Below, one piece after another: positions 31,482 through 45,046 of a stretch of 64,000 nucleotides of DNA; position 1 is the first letter of the stretch; each line of letters starts with the position of its first letter. The position numbers and the translations under genes are program-made. Below the pieces are notes generated by a model, which was not told where the DNA came from, did no database searches, and was given only the letters and a program-made list of their open reading frames with translations. This stretch comes from Lepraria neglecta. Its lineage: Eukaryota; Ascomycota; Lecanoromycetes; Lecanorales; Stereocaulaceae. The DNA lies in assembly GCA_033220425.1 (NCBI GenBank), contig CM065651.1, positions 1,240,001 through 1,304,000 of the forward strand, written 5' to 3'.

Positions 31482-33305
31482 CAAGTAAGTGCCCGTAATC
31501 TTCACAGAAGATTACCGTAAAACGAATATATCTCGCTTATTTTATACTCTATTTAGAAAATTTAAGCGAAATTAGAAAGTAATCTATCTATAGTATTAAA
31601 TTATAAGCTTATCTATAACTTTATATAGTAGTAACGGTTTTGGTATATATAAAAGCTAGCTATTTAGATAGCTCTAGGATGCAGAAATGATCTTTGAAGC
31701 TTTGTATGGTTCGGATGGTTCCAGGACACTTTTCGCCCCCGGAACGAATAGGCAATATACCGCCAAATCGCCATATGCGAATGAGCAATCCGGTGCCATA
31801 TCTCCATGTGCGAATAGCCAACCTGCCGCCATATCGCCATGTGCGAATAGGCAACCTGCCGTCATATCGAATAGGTAACCTGATCGCCATATCGCCATGT
31901 GCGAATAGGCAATCCGGTGCCATATCGCCAACAGTGCGAATAGGCAACATACCGCTATATCGCCATATACGAATAGGCAATCCGGTGCTATATCCCCAAC
32001 AGTGCGAATAGGCAACATACCGCCATATCACCATATGCGAATAGGCAATCCGGTGCCATATCCCCAACAGTGCGAATAGGCAACATACCGCCATATCACC
32101 ATATGCGAATAGGCAATCCGGTGCCATATCCCCAATAGTGCGAATAGGCAACATACCGCCATATCACCATATGCGAATAGGCAATCCGGTGCCATATAGC
32201 CAACAGTGCGAATGGGCAATCCGATGCCATATCGCCATGTGCGAATAGGCAATCTACCGCCATATCGCCATGTGCGAATAGAGCAATCCGGTGCCATATC
32301 TCGATGTGCGAATAGGCAACCTGCCGCCATATCGCCATGTGCGAATAGGCTGTCCGGTGCCATATCGCCAACTGTGCGAATAGGCAATCTACCGCCATAT
32401 CGCCATGTGCGAATAGGCAATCCGGTGCCATATCGCCATGTGCAGAATAGGTAATCCAGCGCCATATCGCCATGTGCGAATAGGCAATCCGGTGCCATAT
32501 CCCCAACAGTGCGAATAGGCAACATACCGCCATATCGCCATATGCGAATAGGCAATCCGTCGCCATATCGCCATGTGCGAATGAGCCATCCGGTGCCATA
32601 TCGCCATATGCCGAACAGGCAATCCGCCGCTATATCGCCATGTGCGAATAGGCTGTCCGACGCCATATCGCCATGTGCGAATAGGCAATCCGGTGCTATA
32701 TCGCCAACTGTGCGAATAGCCAACCTGCCGCCATATCGCCATGTGCGAATAGGCAATCCGGTGCCATATCGCCATGTGCGAATATTGCTTATAAGTTTTG
32801 CGCAAATAGACCGATTTTGAAAATTTCGACGGTATTAGAAAGCGCATGCTTGGTTCCAAAACTGATAAGATTATCTCGATATCATATGATATATGTGGCG
32901 CGGGGCATTACTGCGAAGAAGTTGCGGTGCGCATTCAACTTTTGATGTTCTAGGGTCCGGAGGCGCCAAGCTCAATGCTTGGCATTTGCCACCGAGCTCG
33001 CGCTGCCCGCAAAACATGGCGAAAACGCATCTTTTGCTCATAACTATTGCGCAAATGGGCCGATTCTAAAAATTCTTGATGCGCAAGCAAGCTAATGATT
33101 GACTCTAAAATATATGAAATCATCTCGATATCATATGATATATGTAGCGCGGGGAAGTAGTACAAAGAAGTTGCGATACGAATTCAAGTTTTGGTGGTTA
33201 AAGGCGCTAGCCGAGAGAGGGAACACTGAATATAGGGCTAATCTCATTGGCTGCAAGTGCGGAATTGCTCCGAATTTCGCCATAATCTGTTATTAGAAGA
33301 AAGAT
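31482..33305 (-). mobile_element. Helitron-like element, copy 2 (1824 bp, carries the minisatellite)
   Basis: On the minus strand it begins TCTTTCTTCTAATAACAG at 33305 and ends GGGCACTTACTTG at 31482, with the GTAATCTTC/GAAGATTAC hairpin at the 3' side. The host bases are A and T on the two sides. The flanks inside the ends match copies 1, 3 and 4, but the middle is replaced by a ~1 kb tandem array. It lies within the ~18 kb element. Confidence 0.65.
31735..32787. repeat. Minisatellite of about 33 bp units, roughly 30 copies
   Basis: The unit is GTGCGAATAGGCAATCCGGT followed by GCCATATCGCCAT, with variants CCAACA, AACATACCGCC and AACCTGCCGCC in the variable part. Because 33 is a multiple of three and the unit lacks stops in several frames, five overlapping open frames of 105-242 codons occur here. 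They translate to 11-residue repeats (for example LFAHGDMAPDC on the minus strand and RIGNPVPYRHV on the plus strand). I regard these as non-coding. The array is GC-rich and not RIP-mutated. Confidence 0.85.
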
Positions 33306-36300
33306 AGGTTATTCTTCGAGTATTAGATTAACTTACTACTAACTAATATACCGTCCTATCTCTTAATCCTATAGAAGCTATATTCGTATTCTTCGAATAT
33401 ATAATAAAGCGCTATTATAACGAAAATAATAGTACTAGTAGGTAAAGGTTTCTATAGATCTATACTCTTATACCTAAGTCTAATAGCGCTTATTCTATTA
33501 GAGAAAAAATATATAATATAGACTTATTATAATTATCGATACTAGAAAACGACCCTTATCTTAGACCTATTAGCTATATATTTCATTCTCGTTTAGGAAA
33601 GAAGAATATTTATACCTTTCTCTAGATCCGCGAAAGTAAATTATATATTAAATAGTAGGTTCGATATATTATTCTTCCGGTCCTCGACTATTAGGTATAG
33701 CTATTCTACTACTATTTTAACGGTTAATCTTATTTTCCTTATTATAAAACTTCTGAATTCGCTTAGGCTATCTATAAGCTACGAAGATATTAGCTATTAC
33801 GCGGCGTTATATAAATAGGTAGGGGTTTAGGAGTAATAACCTTGCGAGCTTCTTTAGGAGTTAGTATATTATCTAAGGTATCTAGATTACCGATAACTTA
33901 AGGCCCCTTCGTTCTTTAGAGCTTAGCCTTCTATTCTCTCTATATTCTTATTATAAGGTTACTTAGAGCTACCGGGTTATATTCTAGCTATAGTAATAGG
34001 CTATCGGTATCATTACCGCCTATAATCTTAGAGAGGAATATAGGCTTCGTTGCGTGGAAAATATATTAATATTCTCGTAAGGATTAGTATCTTTGCGCTT
34101 GGCAACGCCTAGAACTACCCTAAGCGATAGATCCCGCTGCCTCCTCTACGGTTACCCCCTTATAGTCGTCTTTAGATTTAATATCTAATATATATATAGG
34201 TATAGGCAAGGAAGTTAATAATAGTCTAGGCCTTGTCTTTTTAGATAATAGAACCCGATTATCAGGATTAGATAATCGTCCCGTAGTCGCGGTACTAGAA
34301 TTCGGCCGCTTATATCGTATAGGTAGTACGGTATAGGTTAGCTATCGCTATTTATATTATACCGACTATAACGATTAGTTATTATAAGATCTATATACTA
34401 AGGTAAATATACTATTAATTCATCCTTCCGTCTACTAATTAGATTCTCTCTTAATTTTCGATATTTCTTACTAGCAGATTTAAACTTATTAGTTGTTATC
34501 TATTAGGGCGTCTAGGTAGGTCGTCCGGTACGCTAGCCATTCTACTCTATATATAAAGATGTTCGGTTTCGTTGTTCCTACACTATCAGCTATTTCAGCT
34601 ATATTTAATGAATACGCGTCTCTAATTTATTATTTACCGAGCTACGTAGGTAGTTCCTAGTATCTATATTCCCTTAAGGACCTCGTTTTATTATATAGTT
34701 CTATATTATTTCCTTCTTTCTATATTAGCGTATTAAATATACGCGTAATATCGATAGGTAACTTACGGTCTTCTTTTGGGTAATACTTGTATCGCTTTAT
34801 AATATAGTATTAATTCTAGATATTAACGGCCACGTCTATTTACGCTATACGGTTAATAGGTTATATCTATTATTATATACTAATTATACTTATAACAGAG
34901 AAGCCTATCTTTTCTATCTCCTAAATATAGAGTTATCTAATAGATCGAATATAGGAGTATAGGGAAGTTATACCCTTATAACGATAGTAGGTACTAGTCT
35001 CTTCGCAGGGCTAGTTATAGGGTTATTAGAAGATATTTTAATATCCTCGACGCTAGTTATCTTTAAAGAGACCTCTTCTTTATATTTTTTTAGAGATATC
35101 CTCGCTAAGGTTACTATTATATCTTCGATATTTCCTAGGCTCTACTACTATATTATCCCCTTTAGTACTTCTCTTAGGTTCTAGCTACTTTTCTTTAATA
35201 GCCTTAATCTACTAATATATTAATATATAGAATAAGTTACTCGGTTCGAATTATACCTTTTGCTTATTCGCTTTAGTCTCCTAGGCTTTTCTAGTAGCTA
35301 CTAGTCGTTCTCCCTTTATCTTAGCTATTATTAGAATATCTCTATTATCTATCTAATATATATATAGATCTTTACTAGTAACGAGGTAGTATAAGGTATT
35401 AAGGAGTATAATCTATAATAATATAGCTAGTTATAGGTAGCTAGATAGGCGAGGTTCTTAGGGGAAGAAGGTAAAGGTTTTCAGAAAGGGATAGGCTTCT
35501 TTAGCGTATTATTATCGTATTATTTTTATTAATATAATATTAATATAAAATCGAGTTAGCTTAAAGACTATTAACTAAGTTAGATAGAAACTTAGCTAAG
35601 TTAGATAAAAGTCTATTCGAGTCGAACGAAATTTTCCTACCTTTTCAAATAGGTTGCTACTAGGACTATATCTCTAGCTATAGTTCTCCTATATATAACG
35701 AATATCGCTGTTTCTTCTATATCCTTAACGAGTATACGCCGCCTCCGCCCTATTGGCCCGGGACCTTAAGACCTTAGATACTACCTACTCGAGTATCTAT
35801 CGATAAATATATACGGAGCCGGACTCACTAGATTCGTATTAATAATATATACTTTACTACCGGCTCTTAAGTTATATAGGTAGGATATAGAGTTATATTA
35901 TTAGCTTAACCGATTAAATTAGTTCTTTAACTTAGTTAATAATAATTAGATACCTTCTTCTATTTATAATACGTCCTATAAAGAGAATCTCTACTAGCGG
36001 ATATATATTAAGTTAGCGGAACTATATCCTCTATAGTAGCGATAGCGTTTAGATTTATTAGAGAAGATGAATCTAGGTTAGAAAAAGCGGCGGGTAGTAT
36101 TGGCTAGGTCTTTATAGCGGGATTCTAGGATATAAATATTATATCGGTAACGTTAAGTTAAATAGTATAGTTTCTCTAGTCTCTAATTCGAACGACGGGG
36201 TCTACTATTTATAATATTTAAACTAGTCCTTAAAATTATCTACTACTTTCGCTAGTATAATAGTAAGAATAATACCTAACTTTACTACGCTAATATTCCG

Positions 36301-36480
36301 GGCGGCGCTATTCTTGATATACGGATAACTAATATTCTATTTATAAGCCGATAGATATATATTATAATAACTCCGTAGCTTTAATCTCTCTAGTAAGAGA
36401 TACTTATTATAATAAGGCGACGTTTCGAATTATTAGATGATTTTATATATATAGATTTCGATCTAGATAGAGTCGGACGT
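33306..36480. other. RIP-mutated interior of the ~18 kb element, unassigned
   Basis: Heavily TA-rich sequence. I did not recognise a protein here; some minus-strand coding signal probably continues from the fossil at 36.5-37.2 kb. Scattered copies of a CCGAGTCGGATA-like word occur here and throughout the element. Confidence 0.35.
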
Positions 36481-36499
36481 TAGCGTTGCCTGAGTCGAA

Positions 36500-37180
36500 T
36501 ATCTATATTATCCGAGTTAACTAGAGTCCTTAATAGAAGTAATAATTTAGTTTAGATATCCCTAAACTAGAATCTCGCCTATAGATAGCTCCCCCTATTA
36601 GAAAGCCTGCTATCTTATCCAAGCCGCGTAGTATAGCTAATAAATAAACGGTATAATCTTCTTTATTTTGCCGTTAGGGGCTATAATAGATAATAACCTA
36701 TAGAGATTTCGTATATTCTATATAGACTGGTTTCCCTTCTATAGCTAAAACAATAACTCTATATACTACTATATTTTCTAAGACTATTACGGATAGTCCT
36801 CTACCTTGGTTATATTAATACTAGAGTAGTATTTAGTAGTAAGCAAATAGTAAGGTAGAGGTTAAAGTACTTATATCCTATCGCGATCCTCCTATTCTAA
36901 TACCTCTAGATCTTTTATAGCTACTCTAGCTACTACTACCCTACCTATCTTAATATTATATAACTTCGGAACCCTACTATTATAGGCCTTACTAACCTTT
37001 AACGCCTTCTCCTTATCCTCTTCTATAGTATCCCCTTCCTCCTCTTACTCCTTCTCTTCCTAATTACTAGTATAGCTACTATTATTTATATCGGAACGGA
37101 TAAATATAGGATTATTTAGAGGCCGGGTAGGAAATACTAGTAGGCTTGCTTAATTAAAGGGGAGAATTTATAAGGCTTTA
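36500..37180 (-). pseudogene. RIP-fossil ORF, copy 1 of a duplicated unknown gene
   Basis: The minus strand reads through an acidic linker (EEEGDTIEEDKEKALKVSKA), then IGRVVVARVAIKDLEVLEQE, the block LQPLPYYLLTTKYYSSINIT with KVEDYPQ, and later LLSIIAPNGKIKKIIPFIY and LSIGEILVQGYLNQIITSI. Stops are TAA or TAG. The same order recurs about 4.6 kb to the right. The family is not recognised. Confidence 0.5.
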
Positions 37181-39500
37181 GGGCAGGGAATTTAGCGGGA
37201 GAGGTAGTAGAGTCTTCGCGTAGAGGATTCTATATATTATAGATTATATTCTTAGGTTATACCGTAAGAGAAGAATATCTAGCCTAGTAAGGTTATATAG
37301 AGGTATAATAGGGATAGTAATAATAGAAAGAATAAAATATAAAGAAGTAGAGGCCCTTCGCTAAGTTAGAACGAAGAAGAATACTAGAGTATATAATTTA
37401 GTAGTATCGGCGTACCGTAATTAACTAGGTTTACTAATATATCGCGGAAACGGACGTAAGGTATATCTATTATTCAATATTTCACGTAGGCCTACTATTT
37501 TACTAGAGTATAGTTAGTAGGAGTATAATCGAAGCAAAGTATAAGATATATACCTTATAGGCGCGTCTTAATATAAAACAAGATAGGATTCTCGCCTATA
37601 TTATATATCTATAAGGTAGCTACCTTAAATTTACAGGTATAATTAACTTTAACGTCGTTTTTACTAATATAATAAAGAATTCGGTTAGTCGAGCTATTAT
37701 AGATATCGTCCTTATATAAGACCTCTTTAAATATTCTAAATTCGATCTCGTCTAATATAATACTAGCTAGAGGTTTTTTCTCCTTAATAATATCAGAGGT
37801 AAAGAAAAGTATATTTACTATTATCTCTATCGACCGGATATAGAATCCTATTTTACTAAAGGTAAGCGGACGCGCTATATATAGAGTACTATCTATAGAG
37901 AGAGATAGTATAGTACGCCTTCTACGATTACGATAGTAATTATAGGTATTATTAATCTTTCTAGCTATACCTAAATAACTCTCTAGCTAGGGTTAGGGGA
38001 TTCTAGATATAAAAACGGAGGGAAATACTATTTCTAACTACTATAAAGCCTTACTAAGTTTAGCCTAGTTCTCCGGTATCCCTAGGGATATACTAATAAT
38101 ATATCTCCTTTCTATCTCTTTCTTTAATACTACTCGAATCTCCTTATAGTAGGCCTATTTAACTATAAGGCTACGCGAAATAACTAAGACCGTCTAATTC
38201 CTAGGGTTAGTATTTTTATAGAATTTAGTAGAAGGTAAAGAGGCTAGAGAGGAGGGGAAAATATCGGTAGCAACGGCTATAGGCTCGTACTGGTATTCTA
38301 TAGCGGGTATATATATAATATAGAGTATTAATTAATACGTTAGTAGTAAGAGAAAGGAGTATAGGAAAGGATTAAAAGGTCGATATATAATATATAAAGA
38401 ATAATTCCGTACTAAGCCTATAGTAATTAGCGTGTAATAAGCGATATCCGACTCGAACACTAAGTATATTAAGCGCTGTTTAACTCGGATATTAAGAGTT
38501 ATCCGACTCGAATACTATCTAATACTCGATATTATTCGACGCGTAGGCTATTCTATATATAGTATCTATATTAAGTATAGGTATAACTACTTGACTTTCG
38601 AGTAGGTTTCTCCCTTTATTTAATAATAGTCTTAGTTAAAAGAGTCTATATTAATAGAAGGGTATTATAAGGAAGATTATAACTTAAGATAGTATATTAT
38701 AAAGGAGTATAGTAGCGTATATAGTTCGTATCAAATACGATTATAATCTAGTAAGTTAGGGCTATAAATTATATTCCCTTTTACCTATAGCTTATATTTA
38801 GTATATAAGTATATAGTATATCTAGATTTTAGTAGCGAATATTTAAGAAAGACTATAGCGCGAAATATCTACTAAATATAGGAGAAAGCAAAGGAGAATA
38901 GCTAGTAATCTAAGTACTTTCAAGTCTTCCCGAACTAGTATAGATTAGATTTAATATTACTATAGAAGGGTAATAAGAGTCTTATATCTATTTTATACGA
39001 AGTTAAAGTACTACTAAGTAGAAGAAAAGAAACCTATAAAAGCGCGCTATTACTTAGCTAGAAATATCTAGCTTATTTATATACCTATTACCTTGTTATA
39101 TTATCTCTACTCTATTTAAATAATACCTTCTAATCTACTCTATATTTATTATCCGTAATAAAGTAGTAGTTATACGTCTTTGGATTTCGCTAAGATAACC
39201 GAACTATCTACCTATCGTACTAAATATTATAGAATTATATCTAGTCTATATCTATATTTATACTTCTAAATATATAGGTTAGGGTAATACTAGTTCTAAG
39301 GATATATTTCGTAGAGATAAGGAAGCGCTTATTATCCTCTTCTTAGAATAGCTATATATATAACTTATCTCGCTTCTCGGAAGGTACGGTCGAGCTATAC
39401 TATAGCTATTTACTAGGAAAATACTTTTTAAACTACTAGAGTAAGGTTAGTATAAGGTTAAGGTAGAATAGCGGAAGAGATATAGATTTACTACCGCTAG
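37181..39500. other. RIP-mutated interior of the ~18 kb element, unassigned
   Basis: TA-rich sequence between two fossil minus-strand coding tracts. No protein recognised. The stretch at 38.43-38.53 kb has several copies of the CCGACTCGAA-type word also seen at 47.39-47.50 kb. Confidence 0.35.
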
Positions 39501-39539
39501 AATATATACGATAATAGGAGAACTAGTAAATATAACCAG

Positions 39540-40341
39540 TTTCTCTAGTTACCCGTAGATATCTTCCCCTAGTAAGCCGATTAACTCTTTAAGTTTTACT
39601 AACTTCGGTATATTACTAGTAAGTTTATCGATATATTTAGTATAAATACTATCTAGCGGTATCTTGGCCTAATTCTATATTAGGCTAGCCAACTCTATAA
39701 AATCTATATAACCCTTTCCGCTATTATATAAAGGCCCCCCTTTAAGCTCGTCCTAAGTAAGAGTAAAGTAGTTATACTAAGAGAATTCTAGAAGGCTTAG
39801 GATAATAGTAGTAGCGTATAGCTTATAGGCGTATTTAAAGTAGTTATTAATCGCTAGCGTAGGTATCTCCTTACTAGCCTTGCGAGTAATTATATATTCT
39901 CTAGTATATTCGGCTTTTACTATATCTTAGATCCTCTAATCCTTAGTACGAAGAGCTACCTTTTACTCTAGATTAAGTAAGTATATAATATAACGAGTCT
40001 CGTACGGAGGTAGCTTAATAAGCTCGATAGTCCTATTAATATCTATAGTTATAGGTATCCGCTTGATTTTAATAGAGTTTAAGATAGCCTTTATATCTAT
40101 AATATTCTTATTATTCTCGCTCTTATTAACCGGATTCTTTCACTTTTAGTAGCTAGTAGTTAGTTTCCTAATAACCTCGACTTCGTTATAAGTTATATAT
40201 TAATACTCTTTAATAGCGTACTACTAAGGCTGCTCGATTATATAGATTATAGCTGAGTAGTTAGTTAGGTTACGTATCTACGGTATAGCGGAGAAACCCT
40301 ACACCTAGGGCAAAGATAATCAGTATATTTTTATACGCCGA
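39540..40341 (-). pseudogene. RIP-fossil ORF, unknown, possibly the continuation of the 41 kb gene
   Basis: A frame of about 265 codons on the minus strand. It includes YITYNEVEVIRKLTTSYQ, KAILNSIKIKRIPITIDINR, LPPYETRYIIYLLNLEQKVA, IITRKASKEIPTLAINNYFK and LLEFSQYNYFTLTQDEL. Breaks are TAA/TAG with two TGA (or one further change) near its 5' end. The content is Lys/Ile/Leu-rich after RIP. No family recognised. Confidence 0.45.
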
Positions 40342-41059
40342 TCATCTATAGTATTCTACTTATTCTTATTATCCTCTAGTATTTTTACTAGGACTTAGGT
40401 ACTAATCTTATCCTTAATACTAAGGACTATCTTAGGATATTTACCCTTTACTATCCTTATCTTATAGAATTCGTTAATAAAGATCTAGCTAATATAGAAG
40501 TTATAGACGAATAGAGACTTAGAGTCCTATAGCACTTCCTTAATATACCTATTATATAAGCCCTTAGTTATAAGGAGTAGAATACGCTCCTATCTAGGTT
40601 TAGGTTTTCTATCCTTTTTATATTAAAGTAGTTTAGTATTTTCTAATATAAGTAGGGTAGCGTTAATATTATTATATATTTTACCTATATAGGTATAGAA
40701 GTACCGTAGCTTCAATATTAGATATTAAGTATTAATTATCTTCGTCTACTCTTATAACTAGTTACCTATTACTTTTACTAGTACAATAATAAGAATAATA
40801 CCTTACTTCGGTACGCTAGTTAAATAGGCAGCGCTTTTCTCGATATATAGATAACCGATATCCTATTCATTAGCAGAGGGATATATATTATTACCGCTCT
40901 ATACCTTTAATTTCGAGGGTAGAAGATACTTAGTATAATAGATTAACGCTTTAAACTATTCGAGATTTTTATAATCCTACTTATATATTTTAAAAACCTC
41001 GCGCTATTATAAGGAGAGTTAATACTTAAGGATATATATAATAAAAATCGTTAGAGTCT

Positions 41060-41740
41060 AGTTCAAGTCGGATATTAGTATTATTCAAGTTGATAGTAGG
41101 TTTTATTAAAAGCTAGGAATAGATACGAACCTTACTAAAGCCGGGATCGTCTCTATTAATACCCCCCTACTAGTAAGTACGCCGGTATATCTAAGTAGCG
41201 CAGTAGAGTTAATAAATATATAGTATAATCTTTTTTATCTTGCTATTAGGGGCTATAATAGATAATAACCTACGGAGGGTTCGTATATTCTTAATAGACT
41301 AGTTTCCCTTCTATAGTTAGAATAATAACTCTATATACTACTATATTTTCTAAAACTATTATAGATAGTCCTCTACCTTAGTTATATTAATACTAGGGTA
41401 GTATTTAGTAGTAAGTAAATAATAAGGTAGAGGTTAAAGTACTTATATCCTATTGCGATCCTCCTATTCTAACGCCTCTATATCTTTTATAGCTACTCTA
41501 GCTACTACTACCCTACCTATCTCGATATTATATAACCCTAGAGTCCTACCTATATAGGCCTTATTAATCTATAACGCCTTCTACTTATCCTTATCTATTA
41601 AATCCCCTTCCTTTCTATTATTCTCTTCCTTATTATTTATACTACTACTACTATCTAAGCTAGAGCTAATATCTATAGGCTCCTTTAGATTCCCGGTAGA
41701 CGGACTAGTATACTTATTAGTAAGAAGGGAAGGATTAATA
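41060..41740 (-). pseudogene. RIP-fossil ORF, copy 2 of the duplicated unknown gene
   Basis: The minus strand repeats the order of the 36.5-37.2 kb fossil: an acidic Ser/Asp/Glu linker, IGRVVVARVAIKDIEALEQE, LQPLPYYLLTTKYYPSINIT with KVEDYLQ, and LLSIIAPNSKIKKII. At DNA level the two copies stay alignable over at least 300 bp (36.65-36.97 kb against 41.22-41.54 kb). They are in the same orientation. Confidence 0.5.
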
Positions 41741-44700
41741 AAAGGCTTTAGGGTAGAGGGTTTAGTAGAAGAGGTAGTAGGGTCTTTGCCTAGAGGATCC
41801 TATATATTAGGGGTTTTCCCTTTAGGTCCTACCGTAAGAGAAGAATGTTTTAAGCGGTAGGAGAGGGTAAAACTACCTCGGTAAGGTTAATTTAGATAGG
41901 CCGTATTGCCCTCGATAGATACTATTACACCTATCAGTTAATATCCTAACTATTAATTGACGTAGTATAACTAACGGAGTACCCCTCGTACGATATAAAG
42001 CTTATAGTGCCGGTAACCACGTGAATATATATCGCGGATAGCATTTTGTAGATCTTCGTTTATAGTTACCTCTATAATCCTATTAGATATATAGATAAGG
42101 GTACTCCCCCGGGCATTATCTTCGGCGGTCTAGAATTTCTTGGTTTCTAGGAACTAGATTAGAGTATTATAACTAAGTTGGTCCTAGAGCTAGTTAGTAT
42201 TAGTAAGCGAAGTATTACGTATAATATACCGTAGTTAGACAAGATAGAATTTATTATCGCGCGTATAACCGATTCTAAGGATAATATAAGGTAGGTAGGT
42301 ATTATCTAGGGCTAGAGCTAGTATAAAGAATAGTCTAGTATAATCGGGTTACCTAGCACAGGTATTATTATATCTAGGCTTTTTTGAACTAAATAAGTCG
42401 TAAGACTCCTCTAAGGGTCGTTTACTAGTATATTAGTTAGCTACTCTAGGTACTTTATTAAGTAGTCTTACGAATATATATATTACTTCGTCTCTAAAAG
42501 GTAGTATATAGTCGGGTAGAATAAAGTTAGTAGTAACGGAGTTAAGGACCTTGGTAAAGTCCTGGCTAGAACCTCGAAGATTTTCGCCCTAAATAGCGGC
42601 ACCCTATAGGCGGTCTTTAAGTACTTAATAGAGGGTATTAAACAAGCTATTACTATACTATAAGCCTCTATAGATATTAGGGAGGTTCTATAGGATTCCA
42701 GACGGATTACTAGACTTTAGCCTGCTAATAAGCGTATAGAAATTGGCCTCGGTTAGCGTAGGCTCTAGCGTTATATCGACCTAAGGGTCGATTAGAGAAG
42801 GACCGGCTATATTAGATAATATTATAGATAATTCTAATATATCTATAATAAGAAGAAGAATAATAGGACGAATAAAATAGAGAGAAGTTAAGGATTCTTT
42901 ACTAAGTTAGAGGGATAAAGTAGATAATATAACTAGTAGGGTCTATACCGGGTTTTCATTCATAATAGCGATTGGTTAGTAGTTAGTAAATATAATACTA
43001 GTAAGGTAAATACGTTACGAAATAGTTTAATACTTAATATAATTAGGCGATATAGACCCTTCTCTATAGAATAGTATATTAGAGTAGTTATAAGTAGGTA
43101 AGTTTAGCTATCGAAAGATTAAAAGTAGTAAGCTTTAATATAATAGATAAAGATATTGATTAAAAGCGGAACTTATATATATATAGTATATAGAAAGCGA
43201 ATAGCTAATTTTAAATATACTATATCTAGCTTTATACTTAATACCTAATATCTAGTAAAGATAGAGTATTAAAACTTATTATCTACTTGTAAAGATTAGT
43301 TAGATTTCTTCTTCCGTTCTTCGAAATATAAGTCTTAATCAAGTACTCTATTATAAAAATAATCTAAGTTCGACTTAGATATATATTTTAGTAATAGGGG
43401 TATATACCGTAAGGTTTATAACTAATTATATTTCCTAATAAGATAAGTAACCGGGGCGTTTATTAAATATATCGTATAGAAAGAAAATCCCCTTAAACTA
43501 TCTATTAATCAACGCCTTCTATAGGACGATATTCTACTATATATATATTATAATTTAATTGATAGTAATAGTTAAAAATAGGCTATATAAGGCGATATAA
43601 GGATAGATTTATCCTAACCTATAGCGGGTTAGCTTAAAGGATCTAGTAGCGAATATATTTACTAATACCTACCTAGACGCGTTAATCTTGATAATAACAC
43701 CTCTATATTACGCCTGAGCCAGATAGATCGATAGTATAAATATTACTAGAAGTAGTACAGCAGCGGAAGCGGCCTAACTAGGTATCTACTACGCTATAAG
43801 GGCCGGGACCCTAATTAGACGCGTAGGAGATAGATACGCCTCGACGAAGATAAAGTTAAGGGCCCTATTTATAAACGCTAAAGAGATAAGGTTAATATAA
43901 TCAGCGATAGTCCCTATAAGAGCGAAGGTAGATAAGTCCCCTAGGAGGACCTAACTATTTTAATAGATAACGATACTCTAGGGCGATTACTTAAACTTAT
44001 CGACTCTACTAATAAGATCTAGTACTAGTAAGATAAGCTAGATATAGTACTTAATTAATTAAAGTCGATAACGGCGTCAAGTACTATAGATACTATCTCT
44101 ACCTTGACCGTTAGCTCTATAGAGTACTATCTATAGGAGTAAGGTACCGGGAGGCCTTTAGAGGAAGAGGATATAACCCTAGCCGAGTTATTATCTATAC
44201 CCCTATCTGAGTTAATATCTAAGTTAATACCTAAGTCGAACCTAGACTAGTACCCTTTCTATTTAGAAGCTAATTATACCCTAGCTTTATAGATATATAA
44301 TACCTAACTATCTAGTAGTATAATAGATAATTTCTTTAAAGACACTCGATTACGACCTTTCTACGGACCCTATAGCTTTAATAGCGCTCTATAACTAAAA
44401 GCCAAGCTATATACTATAAAGTATTCTGCTACTACTAGTAGATAGTCTCGGTAAGCGTTTAGTATCCTATCGATTCAACCGGACGAGACGACTAGAATAT
44501 ATTATATACTCTACTTTAATATAATAGGTATAATACGAACTCTTATTAGATATAAACCTTTTAATTCGAGTATTAACTATATACTAATACGCTAGCGAAA
44601 CCTCGACGGGGGTCTAATCGTTAGTAAGATATATATAGCCCGCTAGTAGTAGGAGATATAAGATAAGCTCCCTAATAGCTTAATAGTAGTACCGGTTATA

Positions 44701-44990
44701 ATATTATTAGATAAGATCTATTTATTATAGATACACGGAGATTAATAGGCGTAGCCAGTCTATATTACTACTAGTAACCTCGATCGAGGTATTCGGCGGG
44801 TATAGGTTCGGCCGGGGATAATATTACTTAGACTAGTACTATTAGTCTATAACAGTATAAAAGCCGAGGTATATTACTACGCTATAGGGCTTATAGTCGA
44901 AGGTAAGCCGGCCGAAATACGGATCTTACTTAATATACTAATAATATTCTTTTAAAGTACTTAAGGAGCTAGTGCTAAAGGGGATCCTTA
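41741..44990. other. RIP-mutated interior between fossil ORFs, unassigned
   Basis: TA-rich. From about 43.7 kb the plus strand begins to show acidic and basic coding-like stretches that are probably the N-terminal part of the transposase fossil, but I could not fix one frame. Confidence 0.35.
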
Positions 44991-45046
44991 TTATATACGT
45001 AGACGGATAAATATAATAATACTACCTAATACTTATATCTATACTA

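Noticed and set aside
31660-32790. CRISPR-like array
   Set aside because: The units are contiguous variants of one 33 bp sequence without unique spacers, and the genome is eukaryotic.
31660-32859. Five overlapping open frames of 103-242 codons on both strands
   Set aside because: All follow from a 33 bp tandem unit with no stop codon in several frames; codon content is identical to the repeat and no start context or flanking exon is present.
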